DNA of 64,000 bases from CBDCWQ01 sp965223435 (lineage in GTDB: Bacteria; Myxococcota; Kuafuiibacteriia; Kuafuiibacteriales; Kuafuiibacteriaceae), in the NCBI GenBank assembly GCA_965223435.1, contig CBDCWQ010000022.1:1054001-1118000 (forward strand), in the 5' to 3' direction. The translations under genes were made by a program, and so were the position numbers. The number at the start of each line of letters is the position of its first letter. The first letter of the stretch is position 1. The notes beneath the pieces are model-generated. The model saw only the letters and a program-made list of their open reading frames with translations. It did not search any database and had not been told where the DNA came from. Of this stretch, positions 17,404-25,663 are shown piece by piece.

Positions 17404-17784
17404 ATGACCGGATGGTTACTCGCCGCTTCCGCGCTTTTGGGTTTCCTTGGGGTCGGTCTGGGCGCCTTTGGCGCCCATGCGCTCAAGACCCGCCTAAGCC
17501 CCGACATGCTGGCCGTTTTTGAGACCGGCGTGCGATACCAGATGTACCACGCCCTCGTTCTTGCTCTCTTAAGCGTCCTTGCTCTCGTGAAGCCACACAG
17601 CACGCTCTACGTTGCGGGCGGCCTCATGGCTGGTGGCACGCTTTTGTTCTCAGGAAGCCTCTATGTCCTCAGCACCACCGGGCTTCGGGCCTTAGGAGCG
17701 ATCACGCCGGTTGGCGGCCTGGCCCTCCTCGCCGGTTGGGGTGTTCTGTTTCGCGCGGCCATTCACCTCATTCGACATCCCTAG
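17404..17784 (+). CDS. DUF423 family membrane protein
   Basis: 126 residues with four hydrophobic helices. The family signature GVGLGAFGAHALK is followed by FETGVRYQMYHALVLAL and SGSLYVLSTTGLR, matching the DUF423/YgdD (TMEM256-like) family of small inner-membrane proteins of unknown function. ATG 17404 is well placed. It is divergent from the Cys-rich lipoprotein, with about 80 bp between their starts. Confidence 0.92.
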   Translation: MTGWLLAASALLGFLGVGLGAFGAHALKTRLSPDMLAVFETGVRYQMYHALVLALLSVLALVKPHSTLYVAGGLMAGGTLLFSGSLYVLSTTGLRALGAITPVGGLALLAGWGVLFRAAIHLIRHP

Positions 17785-17886
17785 CAACTTGGGCAACGCG
17801 GCCGTCCACCATCGGTTTTTCGTCGGACAGACCCGCCGAACCACCTGGACCATGGATCACGCATGCGCTAAGCGGTGCGACCAGTT

Positions 17887-18663
17887 ATGAACCCCATTGT
17901 CTCACGTTTTCGTCATACACTTTGCGGCTTATCGGTGGCCACCTTGCTCCTGGGAAGTTCAGCAAGGGCCCAAGAAGATGATGATCTCGACACGTTAGAA
18001 GATTCTGCCGAAGAACCGGTCGCGCCACAAAGCGAATCCTCGGAAGACATCGAACTCGAAGAGGCGGAGCGAGGGCCTTTGGTGGTGCAGCGAAGCTCAT
18101 GGGACGCACTTTTCGGGGGCATTCCACGTGGGGCTCTGGTGCAGGGCGAACTGGGGTTCACCGGAATTCCCCGGGCTGCGTACCATATGGCCCTCAGTCC
18201 CCAGCTGTCCGTCGGCGGCATGGTTTCGTTGGACTACGGCTACTACCAGACCCGAGGCACCAACTTTGGGGTGCTGTTTCAAGCGCCGATACGGTTCCAG
18301 CTCCATCAGGAGGGACCGTTCACCGTTTCGGTGAGAGGCGAACCTGGTTTTGGCTTTCAATTTCGGGGATCAACTCGATTTCTGTTGATTTTGGCCGGAT
18401 CGATTCAGGGCGGCTACGCCATCAACAACCAGATCACCGTCGGCGGAGGCATGGAAGTACCGCTCATGATCAATATCGGAGATGGGCCAAACTTCGTCGT
18501 CTTTCCTTTGCTCTTTGGGCCTATGGCCGAATACCACCTGACCCCATCTTTAGCGCTCACTGCCGACCTCAAGCTCGGGCCGTGGGTGGTCGCGGGTGGA
18601 GGTTCGGTGAACAGCTCCACCTTTGGACTCAAGATTTTGATGGGCGCTGCCTACCGATTTTGA
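17887..18663 (+). CDS. Putative outer-membrane beta-barrel protein
   Basis: About 258 residues from ATG 17887; GTG 17875 is four codons upstream. The signal peptide ends in SSARAQ. An acidic linker (EDDDLDTLEDS) precedes alternating-hydrophobicity strands rich in Gly and aromatics, ending in AAYRF with a C-terminal Phe, typical of outer-membrane barrels. No named family is recognised. A tRNA gene follows on the other strand. Confidence 0.7.
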   Translation: MNPIVSRFRHTLCGLSVATLLLGSSARAQEDDDLDTLEDSAEEPVAPQSESSEDIELEEAERGPLVVQRSSWDALFGGIPRGALVQGELGFTGIPRAAYHMALSPQLSVGGMVSLDYGYYQTRGTNFGVLFQAPIRFQLHQEGPFTVSVRGEPGFGFQFRGSTRFLLILAGSIQGGYAINNQITVGGGMEVPLMINIGDGPNFVVFPLLFGPMAEYHLTPSLALTADLKLGPWVVAGGGSVNSSTFGLKILMGAAYRF

Positions 18664-18675
18664 GGCAACAAGAAA

Positions 18676-18751
18676 TGGTGCCCAGTCGCGGAATCGAACC
18701 ACGGACACACGGATTTTCAATCCGTTGCTCTACCAACTGAGCTAACTGGGC
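18676..18751 (-). tRNA. tRNA-Phe (anticodon GAA)
   Basis: 76 nt with encoded CCA. The acceptor stem GCCCAGT pairs with ACTGGGC. The D-arm is AGCTCAGTTGGTAGAGC. The anticodon loop TTGAAAA lies within stem GGATT/AATCC, and the T-arm contains GGTTCGATTCC. All arms pair. Confidence 0.98.
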
Positions 18752-18884
18752 ACCGAGCGAGCACTCCATACCCGGGCCAGGGTTGAAAGCCAAGATAATA
18801 GACGCCATCCAACACCATCACCGCATTGCCGAAAATCATCCCACACCACCAAAACCCGCAAACCAGTGATAGGCTCTGTCCGCG

Positions 18885-20825
18885 GTGACCCCCTGGATTC
18901 TGCTGGCGGCCCTGGCCTCAACCGTTCCCGAGGCATCCGCGGGTTCCGCCCGAGAAGAGGGCGAAGCCACTCCCCAAAACGACGAATTTGGTGACGACCC
19001 CCTTCAAGTCGACGAGCTGGAACTGCTCGACGCACTTTTGGGCCGAGGGTCGCAGCCCACCGCAGGCCAGGCCCTGAGCGTAAAACCCCCACAATTTGAC
19101 CGACTCGAAAACCACGAACTCTCCGGGGCCGTAGCCCGCACCGTGCACGAAGCCCGCCTGACCTATCCCGCTCGAGCCACGGCGTTCAATCTCTTTGGCC
19201 CCCGACTGCACTTCATCGACGGCATTCGCATTCCCGGCCTGCGCACCTTTGATCCAGCTTTCGGCTGGCTGGGCATCGACCCCCACTTTTTTCGAACCCT
19301 CCAAGAACAAAGACCGGGTGAGGGGGCTTGGGGCAACGGCGCCGGAAGCCTCCACCTCGTAAGCCACACACTGCCCAAAGGCGTGGGCTGGCGCAGTCTC
19401 GTCCTCACCAAGGCCAGGAGCGCAGACCGCGGATTGGGGGTACTGGCGCGCGCCGGCAAGCGCTTTGGAGCACTGGCCCTCGAAGCAACCGTCAGCCACG
19501 ACGACCAAGATCCGCTGAGAACCCAAACAGGCACGGTCAGTACCGACATTCCAACCGCGGGCCGGCGTACGACCGTTGCCCTGAGCGCAGATCTGTACGG
19601 ACGAGAGGGCGAACCGATCGGGATCTCGGTCAGGGGGTTTTTCGACCGCTTCGCCCACCGAAGAGAGGGGGCGGAAAGCGGACCTCTCACGTTGACCGAC
19701 CAGCAGCGCCAATCTTGGCTCCTCTATGGATTGCTGCGTGGCAACCTTGGGGCCACATCGATGCGGGTCTTCGGCGGCGGCCTGGGAAGTCATCGCACGG
19801 TCGCGCCCACCACAGGCGATCCAAACCAAGACGCCGACCGCCACAGCCTGCAGGCGGGCGCCGACCTACGTGTCGAGGCTTGGCCAGAACTCACGCTTAA
19901 AGCGGGTGGAACCCTCCGCACCCAACACGAAAGCGGGCCAGGGGGACTGCAGCTCCAGGCGCTCAGGGATGCAAAAAGCCGAGAACTGGCAGTCTATGGT
20001 GGCGCTGAAGTCTCCTGGGGACCGGTGCAAGGCCAGGCTGGGGTTCGTTTCCAAAATGACGACCGGCGCTGGCGGGCCATCGAAGCCCGGGCATCACGGT
20101 CCTTCGACGGTGCCCTCAACGAAAGCTACCTCGTTGCCAACCTCGCCGCGCAAATCCGCGTGTACGCACCCTTGTTTTGGCGAGTCCTGGCCTTTCACGG
20201 CAAACAACCGGTTCGCTTGGATGACGTACGCAATCAAGGCAACATCCGGGTCCTCCTTCCGCCCGAGCGCACCACCAGCCTCGAAGCTGGGCCGTCGATC
20301 CAGATCAACCAGCTTCGAGTGGACGCACTCAGTTCCATTCGGTGGATACACCAACGGCTGATCAGCAACCCCATCTCACCGCGCGACCTCGAGCCGCTCC
20401 CCAGAAGCCGAATCCTGGGTACCGAACTCAAAGCCCGCTGGGTGGCCACCCCAGATCTTGAAGCCTCAGCCCTGTTTGCGTACCAAGTGGCCCGCACCGA
20501 AAACGGCACCCGCGACACCACCAAGCTCGGCCCTCTTGCAGCCTTCCAGGTCCGATGGACCCTGCCCAATGAAACCGGCTTCGTAGAAGGACACCTCAAA
20601 GCCCAAAGCTCCTCAGGGGGCCCATTCCTGCCCAATGGTGGAACCCGGCCGGGCCACGTTCGAGTCGGCTTCCTCGGGCGGTTTGTGTTGGGCCTCGGCT
20701 TCAACCTCGAGCTGGCCGTAGAAAACCTGTTCGATCAAGAAGTCCCTCGAATCGCCACACCCATCCCCAACGCAGGAATCGATATCCGCCTGGCCCTATC
20801 ACACACCGCCGCAAGCGTCCCCTGA
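18885..20825 (+). CDS. TonB-dependent receptor-like outer-membrane protein
   Basis: 646 residues from GTG 18885 with a signal peptide (WILLAALASTVPEASAG). A plug-like region carries RLHFIDGIRIPGLRTFDP and GAWGNGAGSLHLV, followed by a long beta-strand-rich domain that closes with LAVENLFDQEVPR, the usual end of TonB-dependent receptors. It is short for the family, and no obvious TonB box is visible. The substrate is unknown. A TonB-ExbB-ExbD-ExbD set lies about 5 kb downstream. It is convergent with the lipoprotein at 20914. Confidence 0.75.
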   Translation: MTPWILLAALASTVPEASAGSAREEGEATPQNDEFGDDPLQVDELELLDALLGRGSQPTAGQALSVKPPQFDRLENHELSGAVARTVHEARLTYPARATAFNLFGPRLHFIDGIRIPGLRTFDPAFGWLGIDPHFFRTLQEQRPGEGAWGNGAGSLHLVSHTLPKGVGWRSLVLTKARSADRGLGVLARAGKRFGALALEATVSHDDQDPLRTQTGTVSTDIPTAGRRTTVALSADLYGREGEPIGISVRGFFDRFAHRREGAESGPLTLTDQQRQSWLLYGLLRGNLGATSMRVFGGGLGSHRTVAPTTGDPNQDADRHSLQAGADLRVEAWPELTLKAGGTLRTQHESGPGGLQLQALRDAKSRELAVYGGAEVSWGPVQGQAGVRFQNDDRRWRAIEARASRSFDGALNESYLVANLAAQIRVYAPLFWRVLAFHGKQPVRLDDVRNQGNIRVLLPPERTTSLEAGPSIQINQLRVDALSSIRWIHQRLISNPISPRDLEPLPRSRILGTELKARWVATPDLEASALFAYQVARTENGTRDTTKLGPLAAFQVRWTLPNETGFVEGHLKAQSSSGGPFLPNGGTRPGHVRVGFLGRFVLGLGFNLELAVENLFDQEVPRIATPIPNAGIDIRLALSHTAASVP

Positions 20826-20913
20826 CCAAACCCAGAGCCATATTCCTCGGCCGCCGGCAAAACCACCACCTGCCGCAAAGGTTGGGAGATGGCCGTAGAG
20901 CGATCACCTGCCC

Positions 20914-21843
20914 CTATTTTCGGACCCACCGGCACCCGTATTGGTCATGACATGCTTCTTTATCGTCATTGAAATCCCAACACCGGTCCGCGCTTCCCCG
21001 ACACACCCCTCCGACCCGGCCAAAGTGTGCGGCCCACCGGCACCCCTCTTGCTTGCGACAAGAAACGGATCCGGCCAACTGGCTGCACCGAAACGCGTTC
21101 CCTTTGCATCGGTACTTGGCCGCGCCATCGCTGCCCGAGCCACCCGAGCCGCCTTCGTCCGAGCCTCCACCACCGGATTCCTCCCCATAGCTACAAACAC
21201 CCATGCGCGACGCACCAGCCTCCTCCAGGCCGAGCGTGGATGACCCCGTGGGCGATGGAAAGGACGGAGACGAAGGAGACGAGCCGGACGAAGGGCTCGA
21301 AGGGGACGAAGGAGACGAGCCGGACGAAGGGGACGAAGGAGACGAGCCGGACGAGGGACTCGACGGGGACGAGCCGGACGAAGGGCCGGACGAAGGGCTC
21401 GAAGGGGACGAGCCGGACGAGGGACTCGACGGGGACGAGGGAGACGAACCGGACGAAGGGGACGAAGGCCCAGAGGGCGATCCATCGGCGGGGGCCAAAT
21501 CAGATCCAGATGGCGCCGGGAACGATGAGGCCGTGCCACCCGACGGAGCATCAGATCCCCCCGGGCCCTGAGACGAAGATCCGCCAGACGGAGAGCCGCT
21601 GGGCCTTCGACCCGAATTCCCACCACCGGACGGAGAACCAGAACCGGATGACCCATTGGTCGCGCCCGGGCCCAGGGACTGGCCCGTGCCCGGCCCGGCC
21701 CCATTGTCACCGGCCTCGTCCACAACCTGGCAAGAACCCCCTACACCGCAATCACTGTCGGACTCACAAGGCTCGCCACAGGCCAAAAGACACGACGTGA
21801 CAAGGCACACAATCGCCATCATACGAGTAGCACGCGCCATCAT
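20914..21843 (-). CDS. Lipoprotein with Ser/Pro/Gly repeats and Cys-rich tail
   Basis: About 309 residues from ATG 21843 or 21840. The signal peptide ends in the lipobox CLLAC. CESDSDCGVGGSC follows, then about 130 residues of low complexity built from PSS, GSS and PSSP units (DNA repeats at 21257-21475). The tail has two similar Cys motifs, each ending GCRW (SCRKQEGCRWA and ACHDQYGCRWV). It is probably a surface lipoprotein with an extended stalk. The opposite strand shows an acidic Asp/Glu/Pro frame that is only the antisense of the repeat. Confidence 0.75.
   Translation of the reverse strand: MMARATRMMAIVCLVTSCLLACGEPCESDSDCGVGGSCQVVDEAGDNGAGPGTGQSLGPGATNGSSGSGSPSGGGNSGRRPSGSPSGGSSSQGPGGSDAPSGGTASSFPAPSGSDLAPADGSPSGPSSPSSGSSPSSPSSPSSGSSPSSPSSGPSSGSSPSSPSSGSSPSSPSSGSSPSSPSSPSSGSSPSSPSFPSPTGSSTLGLEEAGASRMGVCSYGEESGGGGSDEGGSGGSGSDGAAKYRCKGNAFRCSQLAGSVSCRKQEGCRWAAHFGRVGGVCRGSADRCWDFNDDKEACHDQYGCRWVRK
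21257..21475. repeat. Tandem short repeats, GGACGA-type
   Basis: Degenerate 9- to 18-bp units made of GGACGAAGG, GGAGACGAG and CCGGACGA repeat across about 220 bp. They encode the Pro/Ser-rich stalk on the minus strand and are a likely site of length variation by slippage. Confidence 0.8.
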
Positions 21844-21913
21844 GAAATTCAGACGATGCAATGCCCGAGCCAAGCAAAATCCTTGGCGACTGCTGGCCCC
21901 CGACCATTGTTGT

Positions 21914-21985
21914 TCCGGACAATCCGGACAAACGCCGGACGATCGCTTGAAACCGTGACGTCACTGTTTTGATGCATCCGGACAA
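21914..21985. promoter_or_regulatory. Three TCCGGACAA repeats and a TGACGTCA palindrome upstream of glgC
   Basis: TCCGGACAA occurs at 21914-21922, 21923-21931 and 21977-21985. TGACGTCA lies at 21956-21963. All sit in the roughly 205-bp divergent promoter region between the lipoprotein and glgC, suggesting regulator-binding sites. Confidence 0.4.
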
Positions 21986-22048
21986 CAGACACCTTCGCCC
22001 GAGCCACTTGCCAACCGTCTCCGCTAAGCCTTAGGAGCAAAGAGCGCC

Positions 22049-23272
22049 GTGGACATGGTCAAAAAAACGCTCGCGATCATCCTTGCCGGCGGGAGCGGGC
22101 GACGACTTTTCCCATTGACCGACCAGCGCGCCAAGCCTGCCGTCCCCTTTGGCGGGAAGTACCGAATTATCGATTTTGCCCTTACCAACTGCCTTCATTC
22201 CGGACTCCGGCAGATCCTGGTGCTCACCCAGTACAAGTCGCATTCACTGCACCGACACCTTCGTGACGGCTGGTCGATTTTTAATCCTGAGCTTGGCGAA
22301 TACGTCACACCGGTCCCACCGCAGATGCGCACCGGAGAGCGATGGTATTCCGGAACGGCTGACGCCATTCGACAAAACACTTACATCGTGGAGCGAAGTG
22401 GCGCAGAACAAGTCCTGATTCTTTCGGGAGACCACATCTACCGCATGGACTACGCCGCCTTTCTTGCGCACCACAAGAAACAAAACGCCGACATCACAGT
22501 GGCTTGCATAGAACTCCCCATCGGCGAAGCCCAAAGCTTCGGGGTGATGAGCGTAGACAAACACATGCGCGTCCAGACATTCGAGGAAAAACCGGCGAAC
22601 CCAAAGCCGTTGCCCGACAACCCCGAACGCGCCCTGGTGTCTATGGGCGTGTACGTCTTCTCCACCACGTTTCTCATAGATATTTTACTCGGCCCACCAG
22701 GTCACCCATCGCCAAGCCATGACTTTGGAATGGACATTCTCCCAGAGGCCATTCGAAGCCAAAACGTCTTTGCGTATCGCTTCGGTCGCCAAGCCGGGCG
22801 GGTATCGCAAGATCGTTTTTGGCGAGACGTCGGCACCATCGATGCCTTTTACGAAGCCAATATGGCCCTTTTGGAGCCCGTTCCCCCCCTCAATCTCTAT
22901 CAAGACGACTGGCCCATCCGTACCTACGAGGGCCAAAACCCTCCGGCGCGGACCGTGCCCGGGGCATCGGGCCGACAAGCGAAGCTGGTCAACTCCATCC
23001 TCGCAAGCGGCACGGTCGTCGCCGGAGGCCACGTCCATCATTCCATCTTGTTTCCCAAAGTCAGCGTAGACGACAAAGCCCACCTCGACCACAGCATCGT
23101 ATTCGAAGGCACCCACATCGGTGCGGGCGCACGCCTTCACCGGTGCATCATCGACAAGAATGTCCACATCCCCCCCCACACCGAAATTGGTCTCGGCCCT
23201 CCGCCCCCTTCATCTCCATTCACCCATTCCCCCGGCGGCATTACCGTGGTCCCTAAAGCCCACGCCTTCTAA
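22049..23272 (+). CDS. glgC: Glucose-1-phosphate adenylyltransferase (ADP-glucose pyrophosphorylase)
   Basis: 407 residues from GTG 22049, with AGGAG 12-13 nt upstream. The nucleotidyltransferase motifs are AIILAGGSGRRLFPLTDQRAKPAV and FGGKYRIIDFALTNC, and the sugar-binding segments are SGDHIYRMDY and FEEKP. A left-handed beta-helix C-terminal domain follows (SILASGTVVAGGHVHHSILFP). It makes ADP-glucose from ATP and glucose-1-phosphate for glycogen synthesis. No glgA or glgB lies within the window, so it stands alone here. Confidence 0.96.
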   Translation: MDMVKKTLAIILAGGSGRRLFPLTDQRAKPAVPFGGKYRIIDFALTNCLHSGLRQILVLTQYKSHSLHRHLRDGWSIFNPELGEYVTPVPPQMRTGERWYSGTADAIRQNTYIVERSGAEQVLILSGDHIYRMDYAAFLAHHKKQNADITVACIELPIGEAQSFGVMSVDKHMRVQTFEEKPANPKPLPDNPERALVSMGVYVFSTTFLIDILLGPPGHPSPSHDFGMDILPEAIRSQNVFAYRFGRQAGRVSQDRFWRDVGTIDAFYEANMALLEPVPPLNLYQDDWPIRTYEGQNPPARTVPGASGRQAKLVNSILASGTVVAGGHVHHSILFPKVSVDDKAHLDHSIVFEGTHIGAGARLHRCIIDKNVHIPPHTEIGLGPPPPSSPFTHSPGGITVVPKAHAF

Positions 23273-23328
23273 ACAGAAAACTCCGCTTTTTTCTTGCTAT
23301 CGACGGATCGCCTGCCTACTCCCTAAAG

Positions 23329-23676
23329 ATGCGCTTCTACGGATATAAAGGTTGTGACAGTTGCCGAAAAGCAAAAAAGTGGCTCGCTTCTCAAGATATC
23401 GAGTTTGAGGACATTCCCATTCGAGAACAGCCACCAAGCAAGGCTGAGCTGAAAAAGATGCTCAAATACCTCGATGGCCAAATCAAGCGCTTGTTCAATA
23501 CATCCGGTCAGGACTATCGCAAGCTGGGCATCAAAGACAAACTTACGAACATGAGCCAAGATGAGGCCCTCGACCTGCTCTCACAGAACGGAAACTTGGT
23601 GAAGCGCCCCTTCGTGCTGACCAAAAACACCGGCACGGTGGGTTTTCGCGAAGACGAGTGGAAGACCCGCTATTAG
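23329..23676 (+). CDS. ArsC/Spx family thioredoxin-fold protein
   Basis: 115 residues. The N-terminal FYGYKGCDSCRKAKKWL carries a CxxC active site. The C-terminal LVKRPFVLT has the Arg-Pro pair typical of the ArsC/YffB/Spx family. It may be a glutathione- or thiol-dependent reductase; arsenate reduction is not implied by sequence alone. Its TAG stop (23674-23676) coincides exactly with the outer end of the inverted-repeat cassette, so the cassette now supplies the stop codon, although the protein length is normal for the family. Confidence 0.9.
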   Translation: MRFYGYKGCDSCRKAKKWLASQDIEFEDIPIREQPPSKAELKKMLKYLDGQIKRLFNTSGQDYRKLGIKDKLTNMSQDEALDLLSQNGNLVKRPFVLTKNTGTVGFREDEWKTRY

Positions 23677-23742
23677 AGCACATCTCATAACCTCATTTTC
23701 CTGGACCTGGACCTGGACCTGGACCTGGACCTGGACCTGGAC
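23674..23742 (+). repeat. Left arm of inverted repeat with seven CTGGAC hexamers
   Basis: A 27-nt outer segment beginning TAGAGCACATC is followed by seven exact CTGGAC copies (23701-23742). The gene's ATG follows 2 nt later, at 23745. Confidence 0.95.
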
Positions 23743-23744
23743 GC

Positions 23745-24098
23745 ATGAACTACCGAAATCTCGAAGTCTACCGGTTGGCCATCGCCTTCCTGCCTCTCGC
23801 ATCGCAGCTCACGGATCGATTTCCCCCCGGCTACCCAAGTTTTGCGGACCAAATCCGGCGAGCGTCGTTGTCTGTCCCGCTCAATATCGCGGAAGGCTCT
23901 GGAAAGACCAGGCCAACGGACCAAAAACGCTTCTACGCAATCGCCAGAGGCTCCGCTATGGAGTGTGGAGCAATTGTCGACGCCTGTTTTGCTCTTGGCT
24001 TTATCGACAAAGCATCGGTTCGGGAGGCTGTTAAGATACTCGACCCGATCGTTCGCATTCTCTCCAAGATGTGCCTTCCCCCTCGAACCCGCCGGTAG
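23745..24098 (+). CDS. Four-helix-bundle protein of the 23S rRNA intervening-sequence (IVP/TIGR02436) family
   Basis: 117 residues: NYRNLEVYRLAIAF, FADQIRRASLSVPLNIAEGSG and FYAIARGSAMECG are the family hallmarks, especially RRA-S-P-NIAEG. Members form cationic pentameric four-helix bundles. They occur in 23S rRNA intervening sequences, as free-standing genes, and (as Avd) in diversity-generating retroelements; no reverse transcriptase is present here. A role in nucleic-acid binding is family knowledge, and the function of this copy is unknown. No Shine-Dalgarno is visible, and the start lies at the inner edge of the hexamer array. The C-terminus is basic (PPRTRR). Confidence 0.92.
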   Translation: MNYRNLEVYRLAIAFLPLASQLTDRFPPGYPSFADQIRRASLSVPLNIAEGSGKTRPTDQKRFYAIARGSAMECGAIVDACFALGFIDKASVREAVKILDPIVRILSKMCLPPRTRR

Positions 24099-24100
24099 GA

Positions 24101-24163
24101 ATCCAGGTCCAAGTCCAGGTCCAGGTCCAGGTCCAGGAAAATGAGGTTATGAGATGTGCTCTA
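24101..24163 (-). repeat. Right arm of inverted repeat with GTCCAG hexamers
   Basis: It starts 2 nt after the gene's stop. It has six hexamers: four exact GTCCAG copies (24113-24136) preceded by ATCCAG and GTCCAA variants. The 27-nt outer segment (24137-24163) is an exact inverse of the left arm's outer segment. Confidence 0.95.
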
Positions 24164-24190
24164 GCTCAACGAACCAGATAAGCGAGGTTG

Positions 24191-25600
24191 TTAGCCGCGG
24201 GCTTCTGGAGCGAACAGATGGGCGCCGAGCTCAAAAGTCTCTTTGGCTTCGGGCGTCGCGAAAAGGCCCGATGGCCGCGCTTCGGGAAGCCATTCATGGA
24301 GTTCCATGATCGGTCCTTGAACCGTGTCGTCCTCGTACAGCGTCGCGGGAGCAACATGGAGTGACACGCCCACTTTAACCCGCTCGTCACTCGATTCGCG
24401 GTTCTCAATCTCGGCGAGGAGAGACTTGACCAGCGCGTCCATGGTTTCATCGCTGTCAGACGACGTTCGGCTCCGGACAAAGAGTGCGGCATTTCCGGTC
24501 TCTAGGACAACACGAAAGCACTGCTTCTCAAGAACGCTATCGACCATAGGCAGCACCGATTCCATATCGTCGAGCAACTCATCATCGGGATCATCGAGCT
24601 CTTCTGGGTCTACAACGATCTCGACGTGAATCGCAATGAAGTCGTCGAACTCGCGGTTTGATGAAACCGTTGCTTGCTCCGAAACACCCAAGGCCTTAAG
24701 CAGGGCGAGCCGAAACTCAGAGACTGTGGCGTAGCGGTTTTTTGGGTCCGTCGACATCGCCCGGGCGACAACATCGTCAACGGCCGCGGGAACATTGGCC
24801 CGTTCCGAAGGTCGCGGCGCTTGTCCGTTCAGTTTCATGTACTGAATGACAGAAGCAGGGAGTTTCGGAAAAGCAGGTTGCCCAGTAAGCATTTCGCAAA
24901 CCAGAGCACCAAGGGCATAGATGTCTGTCTCAGGACCGATGACACCACCCGTGATTTGCTCGGGTGCCATGGCCCTAAAAGACCCGATCTGCTCTCGGGT
25001 TGCGGTCAAGTCCAGCGCCCCCGGGCCCAGAACCTTGGCAATACCAAAATCCAAAAGGACCACCAGTCGTTCTGGGTCTTCGGGCAAAAACACATTGGAT
25101 GGCTTGATGTCGCGATGGACCACACCCGCAACATGCGCTGCAGTCAGTGCGGCACACAGTTGGTCAAAAATCTTGGTAAAATGCTCTCCTTTGAGGCGGC
25201 CGTTCTGGCTTAGGTAGTGGCGCAGATCTAAGCCCTTCAAGAGCTCCATCGCCATGTACGGACAGTCGCCAACATAGTCCATATCAAAAACACGCACGAT
25301 GTTGGGGTGGCGAATCAGAAGGCCTGTATGGGCCTCCCTTTCGAAGCGCATGCGCGCGGTGGTGTTGCCCGCATAGTTCGCTTTGAGCAGTTTAAGTGCG
25401 CGAATCTCGCCGGAGACGCTGTCTTCAACCTTGTAGACAGTGCCCATACCGCCGGCGCCCAAACGATCCCGAAGAATGTAAGGGCCAATTCGGGTCCCGA
25501 GTTCGAGATCCCGCGTACCGGGATCGCTCGCCGAGTTCGACGGGAGAGCACATACACCCAATTTTCCGCTCGGAACTGTCTCGTCGTCTGCATTTGTCAT
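24191..25600 (-). CDS. Serine/threonine protein kinase with degenerate cyclase-like C-terminal domain
   Basis: 469 residues from ATG 25600 (MTNADDETVP). The kinase domain (about 40-300) is complete: LGAGGMGTVY, RALKLL, VHRDIKPSNVF, LDFGIAK and MAPEQ. The remaining 160 residues (FIAIHVEIVVD ... NAALFVRSR ... VKVGVSLHVAPATL ... RPSGLFATPEAKETFELG) follow the strand order of a class III nucleotide-cyclase fold but lack the metal-binding Asp pair, so the domain is probably regulatory; this is inference. There is no membrane helix. It is divergent from tonB and ends 28 bp from the inverted-repeat cassette. Confidence 0.87.
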   Translation of the reverse strand: MTNADDETVPSGKLGVCALPSNSASDPGTRDLELGTRIGPYILRDRLGAGGMGTVYKVEDSVSGEIRALKLLKANYAGNTTARMRFEREAHTGLLIRHPNIVRVFDMDYVGDCPYMAMELLKGLDLRHYLSQNGRLKGEHFTKIFDQLCAALTAAHVAGVVHRDIKPSNVFLPEDPERLVVLLDFGIAKVLGPGALDLTATREQIGSFRAMAPEQITGGVIGPETDIYALGALVCEMLTGQPAFPKLPASVIQYMKLNGQAPRPSERANVPAAVDDVVARAMSTDPKNRYATVSEFRLALLKALGVSEQATVSSNREFDDFIAIHVEIVVDPEELDDPDDELLDDMESVLPMVDSVLEKQCFRVVLETGNAALFVRSRTSSDSDETMDALVKSLLAEIENRESSDERVKVGVSLHVAPATLYEDDTVQGPIMELHEWLPEARPSGLFATPEAKETFELGAHLFAPEARG

Positions 25601-25663
25601 CGAAGACTCGACTTCTATTGTACACGGCCCTTTCACATCGATCCACATTGCGGCAATCTATGA

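Larger units (their letters stand above)
23674..24163 (+). mobile_element. 490-bp inverted-repeat cassette carrying a four-helix-bundle gene
   Basis: Two arms (23674-23742 and 24101-24163) are inverted copies. The outer 27 nt match perfectly, followed by arrays of the hexamer CTGGAC/GTCCAG. Between them lies one gene of the 23S rRNA intervening-sequence protein family. A transcript across it would fold into a stem of about 60 bp with the gene in the loop, the same architecture as intervening sequences in 23S rRNA, but here it sits between two protein genes. No target-site duplication is evident. Mobility is inferred from architecture only. Confidence 0.6.

Noticed and set aside
17322..17603. 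N-terminal extension of the Cys-rich lipoprotein
   Set aside because: It is antisense to the well-supported DUF423 gene, and the signal peptide starts after it.
21203..21571. Plus-strand acidic DEGDEPDEG-repeat protein
   Set aside because: It is the mirror frame of the tandem repeats in the lipoprotein, which has a lipobox and Cys modules.
23701..24136. Possible CRISPR array
   Set aside because: The units are contiguous 6-bp repeats with no spacers and face each other across a gene; there are no cas genes.
23674..24163. Diversity-generating retroelement (Avd-like protein)
   Set aside because: No reverse transcriptase, template repeat or variable repeat is visible nearby.
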